Shown here: in pieces, positions 52,449 through 61,545 of the stretch
How positions within the stretch are numbered: the first letter of the stretch is position 1
Layout: each line of letters opens with the position of its first letter
Source of the DNA: an uncultured Eubacteriales bacterium
Lineage (GTDB): Bacteria; Bacillota; Clostridia; Oscillospirales; Acutalibacteraceae
Length of the DNA stretch: 64,000 bases
Assembly: GCA_934647945.1 (NCBI GenBank)
Contig: CAKUFK010000011.1
Span: 30,254 to 94,253 of the forward strand
Reading direction: 5' to 3'
Notes under the pieces: generated by a model
What the model was told of the DNA's origin: nothing
The model's input: the letters and a program-made list of their open reading frames with translations, nothing else
Databases searched by the model: none
Position numbers and translations under genes: made by a program

Positions 52449-52886
52449 GCTCCCCTGGAGGAAGGAGGGCCCCGGCCTTTTAGAGCCCGCGCAAACAGAC
52501 GGCGGCACCCCCATTTCATCGGGGAAGGCCGGCCCCGGACGGGAACACCAAATTCCGGCGGCTCGCAAACCCTCCTCTCACGTTTTCTGTCCCCGCCAAT
52601 CTCCCCCACTTTTCGTGGATACGCCGCGTTGCGGAGGCGCGTACTCCCGAAAACACGGATCGCGGCTCCATCACCGGGTTACGGCGGGGTGAACCCTCTT
52701 TTTTCCCTTTTGGGCAGCCTGTGGGAAGACCGGCAGTAGCCGGTCTTCCTTTTTTGGATGCCGCCTTCCTGACAGATAGAGGCGGGGCATCCCGCCGACA
52801 TTTTTCGCCGCTTTGCAGCAAACGCGGCGAATCAGGACACATATGTGGCAGAAGGGTGTTTTCACATGGTTTTGGGAGGGATGTAT
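52449..52886 (+). other. Intergenic region with a terminator
   Basis: 438 bases. The only clear element is an intrinsic terminator at 52724-52755 (11-bp stem GGAAGACCGGC, loop AGTA, six T). The rest is GC-rich and shows no supported gene. Confidence 0.7.
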
Positions 52887-53468
52887 ATGAAAAAAAGTTT
52901 AGTCCTGTTGCTGTCCCTATGCCTGGTAGTCGGTACAGGGGGACTCCTGGTGTCCTCCGGGGATGCGGAAGGGGCGGCACCTGAAACGGTGAGAACGGCC
53001 GCCGGAACGATGTCCGGTACGGCCGTACCAGACGAGAACCAGCCATCCGCTGCCGTCGGCTGTACGGCCCGGGTGATCCGTGCCTCGGAATGGATGGAAA
53101 CAGGGGGAACGCCGGCCGTCACGGTGGTCCGTTCACGGGCGGAGCTGTCCGGGTATATCGGCGGCATCCAGGATGCGGGCCGCCAGGACGGACTTGCGGA
53201 ATCCGGGCTTGCAGAGGCGGCCGCCGGATATGACGACGCCTGGTTTGCGTCCCACATTCTGGTTCTGGCGCTGTTCGACGAGCCCAGCGGCTCCATCCGG
53301 CATGAGGTGGAGGGGGTCGACGCCGACGGCAATATCCGCATCGCGCGTATCTATTCGGACGTCATGATGTGCGATATGGCGTCGCATTACCTCCTTTTGG
53401 AGCTGGACCGGGAGTATGACGATCGGCCCTTTACGCTCCGTTTCACGCAGAGGTTAGAGGAGGCATAG
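52887..53468 (+). CDS. Secreted protein of unknown function
   Basis: 193 residues from the ATG at 52887; GGAGGG lies six bases upstream, so I prefer it to earlier in-frame ATGs. An N-terminal signal or anchor (about 4-22) is followed by a Thr/Ala/Gly-rich linker. A compact domain begins near residue 65, with VTVVRSRAELSGYIGGIQD, YDDAWFASHILVLALFDEPS and DRPFTLRF. Similar domains occur in clostridial secreted proteins of unknown role. I do not assign a function. Confidence 0.72.
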   Translation: MKKSLVLLLSLCLVVGTGGLLVSSGDAEGAAPETVRTAAGTMSGTAVPDENQPSAAVGCTARVIRASEWMETGGTPAVTVVRSRAELSGYIGGIQDAGRQDGLAESGLAEAAAGYDDAWFASHILVLALFDEPSGSIRHEVEGVDADGNIRIARIYSDVMMCDMASHYLLLELDREYDDRPFTLRFTQRLEEA

Positions 53469-53481
53469 CTCTTGTCCACGC

Positions 53482-53518
53482 GGAGCGGCCGGAAACCGAT
53501 TCGGTTTCCGGCCGCTCC
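53482..53518 (+). terminator. Perfect hairpin after the secreted-protein gene
   Basis: A 17-bp stem (53482-53498 with 53502-53518, loop ATT) without a T run; probably a terminator or 3' end stabiliser. Confidence 0.6.
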
Positions 53519-53566
53519 ATGTCGTGCACCGCTTCAGGCAGGACGGGGCGGATTCGGGCAAGGCGG

Positions 53567-53595
53567 TTGACAGCCCTGGGATTTTGCTCTATAGT
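53567..53595 (+). promoter_or_regulatory. Promoter of the CorC/HlyC and AEC gene pair
   Basis: TTGACA, 17 bases, TATAGT, about 100 bases before the start codon. Confidence 0.72.
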
Positions 53596-53697
53596 AAAAA
53601 AACGGACGGATGTGGGAATTCCACAGCTCCGCCGTCGAAATTTTCCGGCCTCTATGGCCGGTAGCGTGACAAAAAACAGGGAGTGGATGGGGCAACC

Positions 53698-54951
53698 GTG
53701 GACACAGTGTGGATACAAATGGCGGTTTTGGTGCTGCTGGTGGCGGCATCAGCGTACTTTTCGTCATCGGAGACCGCGTTTTCCAGCCTGAATCGCATCC
53801 GGCTGAAGAACCAGGCGCAGGCGGGGAACAAACGGGCGTCGGCGGCCCTGCGCCTGTCGGAACAGTACGATACCCTGCTCTCCACCATCCTGATCGGGAA
53901 CAATATCGTGAACATCGCGGCCGCCTCGATCGCCACAGTGGTATTCGTGCATTTTTTCAAGGACGCCGGAGTCACGCTGTCCACGGTCGTGATGACGGTG
54001 GTGGTGCTGATTTTCGGAGAGATCTCACCCAAATGCCTGGCTAAGCAAAATGCGGAGGCGGTCGCCCTGGCGCTGACCCCCTCCCTGCGGGTGCTGACGG
54101 TGCTGCTCACCCCGCTCAACGCTTTGTTCACGCAGTGGAAAAAGCTGCTGGACCGGTTTTTCCCACCCAGGCAGGATCCCGCCATGACCGATGAGGAACT
54201 GCTGACCATCGTGGACGAGGTCCAGAGCGGGGGCTCGATCGACGAGCACAAGGGCGAACTCATCCGGGCCGCTATCGAATTCGACGACCTGACGGTCATG
54301 GAGATCCTGACCCCCCGGATCCAGGTGGCCGCGGTGGAGGAGGGCAGCTCGCTCGAACAGATCGGCGACACATTCCGGACGCATGGATTTTCCCGTCTGC
54401 CCGTATATCGGGACACCATCGACACGATTGTCGGCGTTATCCATGAGCGGGATTACAACGCCCTGCTGTACCGGGGGGAACGCTCGCTGGAGTCGATTGT
54501 CAAGGACGTGCTTTTTGTCCCGCCCGGAATCAAAATATCCGCGATGCTCCGCCGGTTCCAGACCCAGAAGGAGCATCTCGCGGTGGTGGTGGACGAATTC
54601 GGCGGCACGGCGGGCATCGTGACGCTGGAGGATGTCCTGGAGGAGCTGGTCGGGGATATTTGGGACGAATACGACGAAGCGGCCGAGAGCTTCCGTAAGA
54701 CCGGGGAGGCTGTCTGGCTGGCGGCAGGGGACGAACGGCTCGACGAGGTACGGGAACAGCTTGGCCTCTCCATCGACTGCGACGCGCAGACGGTCAATGG
54801 CTGGGTATCGGAACGGCTGGACGCCATCCCGGCTGTGGGACAATGCTTCCTTGAGGGGGATTACCGTATCTCGGTGACGAAAACAGCCCTGCGCAGGGTG
54901 GAGGAAATCCGGATCGAATTGGCGGAACCCGCCGGGGAGGGAACGGTATGA
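53698..54951 (+). CDS. CNNM/CBS-domain membrane protein, CorC/HlyC family
   Basis: About 417 residues. A DUF21/CNNM transmembrane domain (about 1-180; YFSSSETAFSSLNRIRLKN, GNNIVNIAAASIAT) is followed by a CBS pair (about 190-310; MTDEELLTIVDEVQSGG then RIQVAAVE, YRDTIDTIVGVIHERD) and a CorC/HlyC domain (VVVDEFGGTAGIVTLEDVLE). Family members export or regulate Mg or Co, or are called haemolysin-like. The GTG at 53698, with GGATGGGG upstream, is the likelier start; the GTG at 53683 is too close to its site. Confidence 0.92.
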   Translation: MDTVWIQMAVLVLLVAASAYFSSSETAFSSLNRIRLKNQAQAGNKRASAALRLSEQYDTLLSTILIGNNIVNIAAASIATVVFVHFFKDAGVTLSTVVMTVVVLIFGEISPKCLAKQNAEAVALALTPSLRVLTVLLTPLNALFTQWKKLLDRFFPPRQDPAMTDEELLTIVDEVQSGGSIDEHKGELIRAAIEFDDLTVMEILTPRIQVAAVEEGSSLEQIGDTFRTHGFSRLPVYRDTIDTIVGVIHERDYNALLYRGERSLESIVKDVLFVPPGIKISAMLRRFQTQKEHLAVVVDEFGGTAGIVTLEDVLEELVGDIWDEYDEAAESFRKTGEAVWLAAGDERLDEVREQLGLSIDCDAQTVNGWVSERLDAIPAVGQCFLEGDYRISVTKTALRRVEEIRIELAEPAGEGTV

Positions 54952-55883
54952 CCCAGCTGTTCGACAGTTTCCTGACCGTGGGACAGCAGGTCCTCGGCCT
55001 GTTTGTCCTCGTCTGCGTCGGTGTGATCTGCGGCAAAAAAGGGATCCTGACCCAATCCGCCGTGCGAGGCTGCGCCGAGCTTGTCCTGTTGTTTGCCACC
55101 CCCTGCGTGATCCTGCAATCTTTTGAGCGGGAAAACCGGCCGGAGATGCTGCTGGGCCTGCTGTTTTCGGGGCTCGCGGCTTTGGCGGTGCATGCGCTGG
55201 GGATCGCGGCCGCCCATCTCTCTTTCCGCGGGGAAGAAGCCCGGGAACGGGTGCTCCGGTTCGGCGTCGTGTTTTCCAATGCGGGGTATATGGCCATTCC
55301 GCTTCAGAAAGCGCTGCTCGGGGAAGACGGGGTGTTTTACGGCGCTGCTTATGTGGCGGTGTTCAACCTGGTGCTTTGGAGCTACGGTGTGATGGCGATG
55401 AGCGGGGACCGGAAGGCGCTGTCGGCCCGCCGGCTGCTGCTCAATCCGGGTGTTATCGGCCTTGCTGCCGGGCTGCTTCTTTTCTTTACCGGTATCCGCC
55501 TGCCCGCTTTTCTGGAGGCGCCGGTAGGGCATCTCGCAGCGCTCAACACACCCCTGCCCATGCTGATCGTCGGCTTCTATCTCGCGGATGCCGACCTGAA
55601 GAGCGCGGTGCGGGACAAGCGCCTGATCGCCTCGATGGGACTGCGGCTGCTGGCCGTGCCGCTGCTCACCCTCGGCCTGCTCTACCTCTGCGGCATGCGC
55701 GGCGCGCTCCTGACCGCCTGCGTGATCGCCGCAAGCGCGCCGGCCGCGGCAGCCACCACCATGTTTGCTACCCGGTATGGGCAGGATGCCCGGCTCTCTG
55801 TCAATCTCGTGGCTTTGTCGACGCTATGTTCGATGCTGACGATGCCGCTGGTGGTGGGGGCCGCCAAAGCCCTGGGGGGATAA
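54948..55883 (+). CDS. AEC-family transporter (auxin efflux carrier type)
   Basis: 311 residues with about ten hydrophobic segments in two halves. The family pattern is clear: ELVLLFATPCVILQSF near the start, VVFSNAGYMAIPLQKALLG, and a second half with NTPLPMLIVGFYLADADL and AAATTMFATRYGQD. Such carriers move organic acids such as malate or malonate. Its ATG overlaps the stop of the CorC/HlyC gene by four bases, so the two are coupled. Confidence 0.92.
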   Translation: MTQLFDSFLTVGQQVLGLFVLVCVGVICGKKGILTQSAVRGCAELVLLFATPCVILQSFERENRPEMLLGLLFSGLAALAVHALGIAAAHLSFRGEEARERVLRFGVVFSNAGYMAIPLQKALLGEDGVFYGAAYVAVFNLVLWSYGVMAMSGDRKALSARRLLLNPGVIGLAAGLLLFFTGIRLPAFLEAPVGHLAALNTPLPMLIVGFYLADADLKSAVRDKRLIASMGLRLLAVPLLTLGLLYLCGMRGALLTACVIAASAPAAAATTMFATRYGQDARLSVNLVALSTLCSMLTMPLVVGAAKALGG

Positions 55884-56035
55884 GAACGCTTTCGGGGGAA
55901 GACGCAGCGGATACCGCAGCGTCAAGGGTTAAGCGGCATACATCCGCGTTTTTAAAATACATGCAGATGGTTATAGCCGGCTATGGCGACTTGCGTTGTT
56001 CATAAATATTAATTTAAAAAAATTGATCTGGCCCC

Positions 56036-56064
56036 TTGCTTTTGTGTGTGGGATATGCTATAAT
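56036..56064 (+). promoter_or_regulatory. Promoter of tRNA-Pro
   Basis: TTGCTT, 17 bases, TATAAT, 38 bases before the mature tRNA. Confidence 0.75.
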
Positions 56065-56102
56065 TCCAATCGCGGTTCGGCGCCAGCCGGGCCGCGCATT
56101 AT

Positions 56103-56179
56103 CCGGGTGTGGCGCAGATTGGTAGCGCGCTTGAATGGGGTTCAAGAGGCCGCAGGTTCGACTCCTGTCACTCGGACCA
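56103..56179 (+). tRNA. tRNA-Pro (anticodon GGG)
   Basis: 77 bases including the encoded CCA. The cloverleaf closes fully: acceptor CCGGGTG with CACTCGG, D arm GCGC, anticodon stem CTTGA/TCAAG with loop ATGGGGT, T arm GCAGG TTCGACT CCTGT. A terminator follows. The DNA beyond it is a broken accessory region, and tRNA 3' ends are common integration sites. Confidence 0.95.
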
Positions 56180-56183
56180 ACTA

Positions 56184-56227
56184 AAAACCGTCGAAAATGG
56201 CTATATTGCTTGATTTTCGACGGTTTT
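56184..56227 (+). terminator. Terminator after tRNA-Pro
   Basis: AAAACCGTCGAAAAT pairs with ATTTTCGACGGTTTT around a 14-base loop, followed by T-rich DNA. Confidence 0.75.
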
Positions 56228-56345
56228 GTTTTTGGAGAAATGTCATTCTGGTGTTTATTTGGTGTTTATCTCGGCAGAAACATACCAAAAGAGACATCCA
56301 AAAACGAGAGCAGGCGGCAGTATCCCCACACTTCCCGCTCGTCAT

Positions 56346-56567
56346 TTACTCACCTTCCCGTAATTCTCGGATATCCTTCTCGGCCTCGAACAGATACTCG
56401 TTTACCACAAACGCCAGTTTCTGGTAGAGGTCGTAAAGGTATTCATACTTGCCGTTGGGCTCGTTTCCGTCGAAAAAATCGTTGGACAAGCATGAAAGGA
56501 CAGCGCGGGCCTTCTCCAGTTTTAAATGCAGCTCTGCCAGTCTATCATCCAGTTAAATTTCCATCAT
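56346..56567 (-). pseudogene. Small mobile-element gene interrupted by a stop at codon 5
   Basis: AAGGGAG lies eight bases before two adjacent ATGs, but the frame reads Met-Met-Glu-Ile and then TAA (56555-56553). The same frame then continues open for about 68 codons with a coherent helical protein (LDDRLAELHLKLEKARAVLS, KYEYLYDLYQKLAFVVNEYL, EAEKDIRELREGE). A single nonsense change in a short helical protein of the type carried by integrative elements is the best reading. It is too short to appear as an intact gene. Confidence 0.55.
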
Positions 56568-56916
56568 GTTCCCGTCTCCCTTTTCCTGTAAGCCTCTGAA
56601 TGAACCGGTATACCAGTTCGACATTCCGGGTTTCCATTTCCGAAACGGCCCGCATTACTCGGGCTTTAAGCCATTTCGTACCCTGCACTTCAAATTCCCC
56701 CTTGTATTTGCCGGGATGCAGTGGTATAATCGCCGCAGCGGCTGGTTCCGGCTGTGTTTTGTGTGGTCAACCCTTTGCTTTGGTCGGCGTGGGGGTTGGC
56801 TGTTTTTTATGCATGGTCTTTTCCAGATTTACCACTCTGGTTAATAGCTTCTCTACGAAGTTCGCATCGTTCCGGCGCAGGATGGCAAGAATTTTAAGCT
56901 CTGTGTTCTGCATCAT
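56545..56916 (-). pseudogene. Small mobile-element gene with an in-frame TGA
   Basis: From ATG 56916 or 56913 the frame encodes 48-49 residues (TELKILAILRRNDANFVEKL) and meets TGA at 56769-56767. It then stays open for 73 more codons (KYKGEFEVQGTKWLKARVMR, NVELVYRFIQRLTG) to 56545. Either one gene with a premature stop, or a complete small gene followed by a gene that has lost its start. The ATG overlaps the stop of the upstream gene (56913-57188), so the set was one operon. Function unknown; typical of conjugative or phage-like elements. Confidence 0.45.
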
Positions 56917-57188
56917 GCCACTGTAAACCGCCTAACCTCTGTGGATTTGGTGTACTGGTCGTAAATGCTGGGATAGGTCTCCCGGAACGCTTTGGAATCG
57001 AACCGGCTCGACTTCACCACGGCCCAGCGGACGACATGTTTCCCAGACTCCAGGGTATCCGTCCCAACCTTATCCATGTGGGCCTTGATCTCGTCCTCAA
57101 TGGCGTTGATTTCGGCGGCCAGTTCGTCAGCCATTTCCCGCAGCTCTACAAGCTCCTGAACCTTCTTCCGCAGCCTCTGCTTGCTCAT
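56913..57188 (-). CDS. Mobile-element-associated coiled-coil protein
   Basis: 91 residues from the ATG at 57188 (AAAGGAG upstream). An N-terminal heptad-like helix (LRKKVQELVELREMADELAA) is followed by a short domain ending in SSRFDSKAFRETYPSIYDQY and TEVRRFTVA. I recognise this ending (SSRFDxxxF..RRFxVA) from small proteins of Firmicutes conjugative elements and prophages, though no function is known. It is the only gene of its minus-strand group that is still open. It diverges from 57356 across a perfect small palindrome. Confidence 0.65.
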   Translation of the reverse strand: MSKQRLRKKVQELVELREMADELAAEINAIEDEIKAHMDKVGTDTLESGKHVVRWAVVKSSRFDSKAFRETYPSIYDQYTKSTEVRRFTVA

Positions 57189-57284
57189 GGTATCATCTCC
57201 TTTCATTTGTAAAAATAAAACGGGAGCTTGTTTCCTCTGGCGGCAGTCGCGGCCTTGTGTGTTTCCATCCCGTGTTCCTTTCAT

Positions 57285-57299
57285 TGTCTATATTAGACA
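57285..57299. promoter_or_regulatory. Palindrome between divergent mobile-element genes
   Basis: TGTCTA, TAT, TAGACA: perfect six-base arms midway between the starts at 57188 and 57356. An extended -10 (TGTTATAAT at 57321-57329) serves the plus strand. Likely a repressor site of the lost element. Confidence 0.45.
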
Positions 57300-57355
57300 C
57301 TGTTTACCCTGCTCTTAATGTGTTATAATGTGTTCAAAAGGGAGGGCAGTTGAAT

Positions 57356-57550
57356 ATGCCATTATCGGAGGCCAGAAAGGCCGCAAATGCTTAGTGGGAT
57401 AAAGAGAACATGTCCACTTTGGCTTGCAAAGTCAAAGAAGAAGAGCCGCCCGCGTTCAAGGAGCATCGCGTCAGCCGGGGAAAAACGTCCAATACGGTCC
57501 TGAAGGAGTTTGTCCTTGAAACCATTGAGCGGAACGAGACGGAGAAATGA
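57356..57550 (+). pseudogene. Small mobile-element gene interrupted by TAG
   Basis: GGGAGGG precedes an ATG whose frame reads MPLSEARKAANA, then TAG (57392-57394), then WDKENMSTLACKVKEEE and GKTSNTVLKEFVLETI to TGA at 57550. This matches a family of about 65-residue proteins common in Firmicutes integrative elements (MPLSEAR..AN.KW..ENM, a ribbon-helix-helix-like fold). The TAG most likely replaced a Lys or Glu codon. The final ATGA overlaps the next gene. Confidence 0.65.
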
Positions 57551-57930
57551 AAATCTTATTTAAAGCGTTGTACGATTTTGTAGTGGATCAATTTACACTA
57601 TTTGAAAATCCTTTCTGGAACTATGTGATTGCCGCCATTGTCGGGACCATTGCCTTTTCCATTGCCTGGAATCTGGTGGGCAGATTATATGACGCGGGCG
57701 ATATCCACGGGGGAGGGTGTGGTTCATTTCTTCATTGGACAATAAGAATTCTTGTAACGGTATTTTTGTTTCTGCTCATTTCTCTGATTATCGCAACAAT
57801 CCGCTTTGTTCTGTCCGTTTCCGGCTGGGTTTGGGCGATAGTCCTTTTAGTCGTTGGGCTTTTACTGATTACATTTCTTCTTGTACGGAAAAGGAAAAAG
57901 CGAATGCAAAAGAATCAAGACGGGAAATAA
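57547..57930 (+). CDS. Small membrane protein of a mobile element
   Basis: 127 residues with three hydrophobic segments (about 24-45, 66-88, 92-113), a Gly-rich loop (GDIHGGGCGS) and a basic tail (RKRKKRMQKNQ). The ATG overlaps the stop of the broken gene before it, so it was part of that operon. Similar proteins occur in Firmicutes conjugative elements and prophages with no known role. Lower GC than the chromosome around it. Confidence 0.65.
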   Translation: MKILFKALYDFVVDQFTLFENPFWNYVIAAIVGTIAFSIAWNLVGRLYDAGDIHGGGCGSFLHWTIRILVTVFLFLLISLIIATIRFVLSVSGWVWAIVLLVVGLLLITFLLVRKRKKRMQKNQDGK

Positions 57931-57982
57931 TCCTTGCAAATCCACAAGGGGTGTGGTATTCTGGTGAAGCGAGGTGAAGAGA

Positions 57983-58246
57983 ATGGAAGATAAGGAATTG
58001 CTGGAAGCTATCGGGCAGATGATTGCGCCGATCCGTGAAGATTTAACGGTGGTTAAGGAAGATTTGGCGGTGGTCAAGCAGCGCCTAGACGCTATTGAAC
58101 ATAAATCCGATGTTCTCATGACTGGGGTGCGGCTGGCGAACTCCAAACTGTCCCAGGTGGCGGCCGTCCAGAATTACACCCTCGAACAGCTTGAACTTCT
58201 CGATGAGGTCAAGATGGACAAGGATCCCATGAGAAAAAGGGCATAA
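57983..58246 (+). CDS. Coiled-coil protein of a mobile element
   Basis: 87 residues from the ATG at 57983 (GAGGTGAA upstream). Nearly all of it is amphipathic helix with a repeated unit (IREDLTVVKEDLAVVKQRLD), a long coiled coil. Such proteins are frequent beside the small genes upstream in integrative elements. Function unknown. Confidence 0.65.
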   Translation: MEDKELLEAIGQMIAPIREDLTVVKEDLAVVKQRLDAIEHKSDVLMTGVRLANSKLSQVAAVQNYTLEQLELLDEVKMDKDPMRKRA

Positions 58247-59433
58247 CACAGCACAAGCCGTCATCCTTCAGGGTGGCGGCTTTATAGTTGCAAACAGTGG
58301 CGTTGTGAATCCGATCGTTCCCCGTTGTATGCGGAGATTTCAGAGGCCCTAAAAGGGGGCCCTGCCCATTTAAGGAACACTTTTTGCGTGTAGGAATGCA
58401 CCCGGTTTGCATGAAGCAGCCTGAAGCATTACGAGGCCGGGGGAGGAGATAGGGCAGGCCCTAAAAAGAGAGGTAGCCCCCCGGGGTGTAGGGGGAGCTG
58501 GAGCGGGTTCCCGGATACCACGAGTCCCCATGTAAACGGGAAAAGTTTTAGAAATGAAAGTTTACCTACTGTCAAACAGAGCGCGCAAGCCGTCCCTGGT
58601 GTGGGATAGCTGCCCGCTCGTTTTCATGGTGGAAAAATCCGCTGCCGAAAATGTTGAATGGACTGAACGGAATTTTCCGTTCACTCCCCATTCGAGACCA
58701 TCATCTCCGGCCAGGAGGACCGAAGTGGAGAGTTGCATTTTATCCCGCAAGGGTGTGTTTTTTGGGAAAGACCAGTCCCGTGCGGGCGTGTTTCAGAGCT
58801 TTTTGCATCCAGACATGAAAGTATATTCCCAGAGTAGGCAAGGCGATTTTCATCAAGAGATTTCTTTAGATTTGAGACCGCATAAAATTTTGTGGAAAAG
58901 TGAATAGGCAGGAACCAAGGAGAGAGAAAATAAAGCCTGAAAGGAACGTTGTCGAAATTGGGATCAGGTCGTCCGGCACATCGAAATCCTGTTTGGTGAC
59001 CGAATCGCGGGCTGAACTGGCCTTCGTTTAGAATTCCAATAAGTAAGCGGCGGCATTCACGGCTACGCCGCGCATACCGTCGCCCACTCATTGGACAAGG
59101 CTTACGGCCAATTCCCCAACCCTGATTTGCAGGGCAATTCCTCTGCTTTCCCCCAAGTTTTCGTCTGTGCCAAAACTCCGTTTACACAAAATTTTTCGCC
59201 GAGCCGGCCTGTTTTACGGCATTTGATGTTTTATATTATCGAGATCGCGCAACAAACCTTCTTCCCCCTTATGGAACGAAAGAGGTTGCCTGTCTCTGCG
59301 CTTTGCAACGATACCTTCCAACTCTTGTTTTTCAGCCAGATTATAAAAGGCTGTTCCACTGTTTTCAACATATCTTGTGCGAGTAAAGCGTGGTGATTCG
59401 CTTTGTATGATATCCTGAAGCTAATGAAGAGAA
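58247..59433. other. Long region without a supported gene
   Basis: 1187 bases. It contains a partial G/C-rich repeat (58480-58515), the dispersed motif CGATTTTCATCAAGAGATTT (58844-58863) and several short open frames with no ribosome binding site. It looks like remnant DNA between the mobile-element genes and the AT-rich fragments. Confidence 0.4.
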
Positions 59434-59595
59434 TTATGTAAAGTGTTCTCTTGGAAATTCATGAGCTGCCTGCGTTAGTCTTTCTTCTTCCGCCTCCAGC
59501 AGTCCGTTCATCGTTTCTTCCACGCTGCCCCGTACTAATTCTTTGATTTGCCCCTTGATTACTTCTTCATTTAGCTGTACAATTTTCTCGGACAT
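59434..59595 (-). mobile_element. N-terminal fragment of an IS256-family transposase
   Basis: 53 codons starting at the ATG at 59595 read SEKIVQLNEEVIKGQIKELV and then TMNGLLEAEEERLTQAA, which is the N-terminus of IS256/Mutator-family transposases (normally about 400 residues). After LTQAA the sequence departs from the family and stops. The catalytic DDE domain is missing, so the element is dead. Confidence 0.7.
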
Positions 59596-59815
59596 GGTTT
59601 GTTCGCTCCTTTCAGAATGTGGTCTCTCCAACTTCATTCTATCAGAGCGCACTTTCCTTGTCCTCTTTTTTATTTGCGAAACTTATTCTACTTTATCTAC
59701 CTTTCCTTCACAGTGCAAAAAAATCAGCAATGCAGCCGAAAACGTGTAGCATGTAAGAAACAAGCCAGGATCCGGCAGATCGGTTCCTGACCTGTTTTCA
59801 TAATAATTCGCTAAA

Positions 59816-60506
59816 TCAATAAAAAGAATATTTTTCCGCTTGACTACCATATAAAAAAGAATAGAGACCTTTCTGTTGAATTAATTCATCATGAGTACCA
59901 TATTCTTCAATTACCCCATTATTTAGAACCGCTATCTTATCACAAAATCTACAACTCGACATTCTGTGTGAGATAAATATAGCGCTCTGCATCTTAATAA
60001 GCTCGTTAAAATGCTTATAGATTTCATATTCCTGCAATGGATCTAACATTGCTGTGGGCTCATCCAAAATAATTAATTTTGAATCCAATTAAAATAATAT
60101 CATAAACAAAAATCGAGACAGCAATCACAAAAATGCTAATGATATTTTGTATTGTTTGAAATAAATTATTAATAATTTGTATGTAGTTTTCCAGCCCCTC
60201 AAACGCCAGATTTTTCTTCTCTCTTATCTCTGCTGTCTCGACACGCTCAAAATCCATCTCCATAAAGGTTTTATTTAATTGTATCGAATAATACAAGCGA
60301 ATTTCATCTAAAAAATTATTAATATACTGTCCCTGATCGACAATTTGATTTATAATTAGTGCCGGAAATATTATGTTGGGAAATGGCTGTATCGATTCAA
60401 TTATAATCTTTACAAATTCAAAAACATATCTCGATTTAGAAAATCTCCAGAGGATACCCATCATAAATAAATGATTGCTAACAACACTATGAATATTCTT
60501 AAACAT
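59816..60506 (-). pseudogene. ABC exporter gene with a large internal deletion
   Basis: Two overlapping frames. The 5' part (60506 to about 60070) encodes 149 residues of an ABC exporter membrane domain (FPNIIFPALIINQIVDQGQY). The 3' part (59816-60088) encodes the end of the ATPase: Walker B KLIILDEPTAMLDP, the switch His in AIFISHRMSS and the C-terminal VLNNGVIEEYGTHDELI. Walker A and the signature are gone, so roughly 330 residues and a frame were lost in one deletion at about 60075. AT-rich, imported. Relatives export peptides or lipids. Confidence 0.75.
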
Positions 60507-60828
60507 ATAGAGTCCTCATTTCCAATTGAGTCTTCCAGTATATTTTAAAAAAACATTCAAGGTTATGTTTAAGTAGTGGAAATGTTTTCGTTTGTGGTGG
60601 AGGATACTTTGCCCTATCCGAATTATCGGTATGATCTGCCACTGCATTTCCGCCAGCTTTCTGTATTTCATCCGCTGCAGTAACAGATGCATAATTGCCA
60701 TTGGAATCCATGGCAATATCATTAATAATCACACAGGCGCCTTGGCTCACTAAATGTTCCGCATAAGCTCTCCCTAAGCCTGTACCCGCTCCGCTGATAA
60801 ACACTACCTGCTCTTTTAATAAATTCAT
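60499..60828 (-). pseudogene. N-terminal fragment of a short-chain dehydrogenase
   Basis: The first 75 or so residues are a clear SDR Rossmann start: LKEQVVFISGAGTGLGRAYA with the Gly-rich cofactor motif, then VIINDIA and AADEIQKAGGNAVA. After NSDR the sequence turns into an unrelated stretch and the catalytic Tyr-x-x-x-Lys half is missing. AT-rich like its neighbours. A broken gene. Confidence 0.7.
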
Positions 60829-60832
60829 ATAT

Positions 60833-61520
60833 CTACTTTTCTTTCTGACAGTTAGGACATATATAGGAAGATGTGCTGCCCGTCTTAATCTTTTCAACAA
60901 TAGTACCACATTCAGTACAGGGATGTCCTTCTCTGTAACCAATTATAAACTGCCCGGCAAAAAAGCCTCCGCTATTTCCATAAAAATCATTTTCATATGC
61001 CATCCCCTTGGATTCGATGGACTGTTTCATTACATATAATATTTGATCATACAAATTATCAATTTCCGATCGGCTTAACAGGTACGCTTTTGTGTTTGGA
61101 TGTATCTTGGCCCTAAATAAAATATCGTGTATATAAGCGTTACCGATGCCACTTACAACCGTTTGGCTCATGATAATATTTTTAACACTGGCCTTTCTAG
61201 TCGAGATGGCAGTCGCAAAATAATCTTTTGTAAATTCTTTATCAAAAGGTGAACATGCAATTTTGCTGAATGTTTTATCGTTAATCAGTTCAGATTCAGA
61301 GACTAATACAATATGTCCAAACCACCAGAATTTACAGGTGAAACCACTTCCATCTTCAAATTGAAATAGACATTGATACTTTTCTTGCTTTTTATCCAAT
61401 GATTCAAAATACAGTACATCTCCGCCCATTCCTAGGCTGATTAGCAAATGATAACCCTGATCTAAAATTAAATGAATCCATCTGCCGTGATAACTGCAAT
61501 ATTTCTGGATATTCAGCCAT
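60833..61520 (-). pseudogene. Fpg/Nei-family DNA glycosylase gene with an N-terminal deletion
   Basis: AAAGGAG precedes an ATG at 61520 that reads AEYPEILQLSRQM, a glycosylase-like N-terminus. The frame is then lost. In another frame the protein resumes with GRWIHLILDQGYHLLISLGM and runs to 60833 with the helix-two-turn-helix (VSGIGNAYIHDILFRAKIHP) and a C4 zinc finger (CTECGTIVEKIKTGSTSSYI, then CPNC). About 60-70 residues and the frame were lost at a joint near 61475, where GGCAGATGG fits both sides. Fpg-type enzymes excise oxidised bases; this copy should be inactive. Confidence 0.7.
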
Positions 61521-61545
61521 AATATTTTATCTCCTTTTTACAGTA

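Noticed and set aside
56346..57550. Stop-codon reassignment as an explanation for the interrupted mobile-element genes
   Set aside because: Three different stop codons are involved and chromosomal genes around them use all stops normally, so simple nonsense mutations are the better explanation.
58554..58907. Open frame of 117 codons in the gene-free region
   Set aside because: No ribosome binding site at a usable distance, no family signal, and it contains a dispersed non-coding repeat motif.
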